DNA from: Eremophila alpestris peregrina
Taxonomy: Eukaryota; Chordata; Aves; Passeriformes; Alaudidae
Assembly (NCBI GenBank): GCA_009792885.1
Contig: WMCF01000006.1
Location: 62,001 to 126,000, forward strand
DNA length: 64,000 bases
Direction: 5' to 3'
Both the position numbers and the translations under genes were made by a program. This document shows, in pieces, positions 63,031 to 64,000 of this stretch. Position 1 is the first letter of the stretch. Each line of letters begins with the position of its first letter. The notes under the pieces were generated by a model. The model saw only the letters and a list, made by a program, of their open reading frames with translations, ran no database searches and was not told the DNA's origin.

Positions 63031-64000
63031 GTTAGCATAATGGCCAACATTTGGTCTGACCTGGTCATTGTAAGGTTTCCATGGGTATTATATTCAGGAG
63101 AGTGTAAGGGAGCAAAAAGGAGTTCCTCAGTGGCTGATGGGGACATGCATTTTTCTACATTACACAGCGAACTAATTATGGCAGTCAAGGACTGCAGATC
63201 ATAGGACACAGTTTATAATCAAGAGTTTGGTAGCACATAAGAAGTTACAAGTAAGCCATAATAAATGATGTAGTCTTTGGAAGTCAGGACAAGTACTGTG
63301 TATTTGATACAGCACAGTAGAGTGGGTCAGTAAGTGATGTTTAGGTGATGTGATATGGTCAAAGGCATAGGCCTGAGAAAATGATGTCTGCAGGAGTTTT
63401 CAGGATAGATATGAACAGTGCACAGGTCCACATGATAAAGGTAGAGATGACAGCCTGGACCACATTTCAGCTATAAGACAACAGATACAGCTTATACATG
63501 GCAAACATAACAAATACAGGACCTGGAGTGAGAAAGTGCTGCCAACACTACTGGCCAAATATGATGATAGAACCCCAATAAATGAGATGTAAGGGACTAC
63601 CTGTTTCTTTTCCTCCTTATCAGTACATCTTTTGTCATAGATATCTAGTTTACTGGATACAGCAAAGTGCAGCACATCAGCTATTAATTCAAATGAATTA
63701 TCCCAGGCTTAGAGTGTGCAGCAAGGCTTTCATGTCTCACTGCCTGGCAGTGATGATTTCTTAATGGCTTCTGTTGTATTATGTGAAAAAGTACCCAGAG
63801 AAGTATCGTGAGCATTGCAGTGTTAGGTTTGGTGATTTACTCAATTTTCTTCTTGTTTAGTATTGCAGAATATTGATGTTTTCAGTCCTCAGAAATGCGA
63901 CACTTGTACAAGATTTGTGACTGTCACATCAGTAAGAAGCTTGGCACTCTGTCAGCTTGGCATGCTGTTGACTCTGCAATTTACTCTTGAATGGGGAAAA
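63031..64000. other. Intronic unique sequence at window end, nothing recognised
   Basis: AT-rich sequence with chance ORFs only. No exon 2 of PDGFD was seen before the window ends. Confidence 0.55.

Larger units (their letters stand above)
4017..64000 (+). other. PDGFD: PDGFD intron 1 (5' part, continues past the window)
   Basis: The intron opens with the consensus donor GTAAGT at 4017-4022. I looked for an exon 2 encoding the start of the CUB domain (in human PDGF-D it begins after the RRD end of exon 1) and saw nothing like it in any translated frame. The remaining 60 kb is therefore read as first intron. A very long first intron is also known for mammalian PDGFD. The intron carries old CR1 and LTR insertions on both strands and otherwise AT-rich unique sequence. 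A small undetected alternative exon cannot be excluded by eye. Confidence 0.8.

Noticed and set aside
4017..64000. A DDI1-like retrogene inside the PDGFD intron, as in mammals
   Set aside because: From memory, human DDI1 lies within a PDGFD intron. I looked for a long intact single-exon frame with a ubiquitin-like or aspartyl-protease motif and saw none here.
1..64000. tRNA, rRNA, CRISPR arrays, phage or bacterial systems
   Set aside because: No regularly spaced direct repeats with spacers, no tRNA-like cloverleaf with A and B boxes noticed, and the content is clearly vertebrate intron and flank.

Overview
This is vertebrate, almost certainly avian, nuclear DNA. The evidence is twelve or so decayed CR1 (chicken repeat 1) LINE fragments with the bird-typical 3' end, plus three solo LTRs that resemble bird endogenous retrovirus families. 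There are no operons, bacterial genes, rRNA or tRNA genes, or CRISPR arrays. I cannot name the species. A non-galliform bird, perhaps a songbird, is plausible from the LTR types, but this is a weak inference.

Only one real gene is visible: the first coding exon of PDGFD (platelet-derived growth factor D), on the + strand at 3887-4016. It encodes a signal peptide and the short N-terminal segment before the CUB domain, and ends at a consensus splice donor (G|GTAAGT, phase 1). It sits in a CpG island of about 2.3 kb (3060-5335). The island holds GC boxes, an AP-1 site at its 5' edge, a possible 10-codon upstream ORF, and a 52-bp GC-rich minisatellite just inside intron 1 that is broken by a 180-N assembly gap. 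No CUB-encoding exon 2 is visible, so everything from 4017 to 64000 appears to be part of one very long first intron. Positions 1-3060 are 5' flank.

The intron is a record of old insertions. CR1 copies lie on both strands at about 8491, 9655, 11341, 12317, 13499, 17800, 22676, 32060, 38448, 49812, 58113 and 62320. Solo LTRs lie at 10081-10650 (+), 39348-39976 (-) and 47852-48484 (+). The first LTR sits inside a CR1 copy, within the reverse-transcriptase motif A coding stretch. One CR1 copy at 8491-8769 contains a second, roughly 55-bp CR1 3'-end piece. The CR1 at 32060-33462 keeps its rarely preserved 5' endonuclease part but has lost the RT domain and two catalytic residues. Other simple features are homopolymer tracts, an A-rich low-complexity block and a few perfect short palindromes or hairpins.

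I found no undescribed functional system. The items most worth checking are the minisatellite gap, the uORF with a weak start context in PDGFD exon 1, and the nested or rearranged retroelements. Most other open reading frames here are chance ORFs or shadows in GC-rich or repeat DNA.
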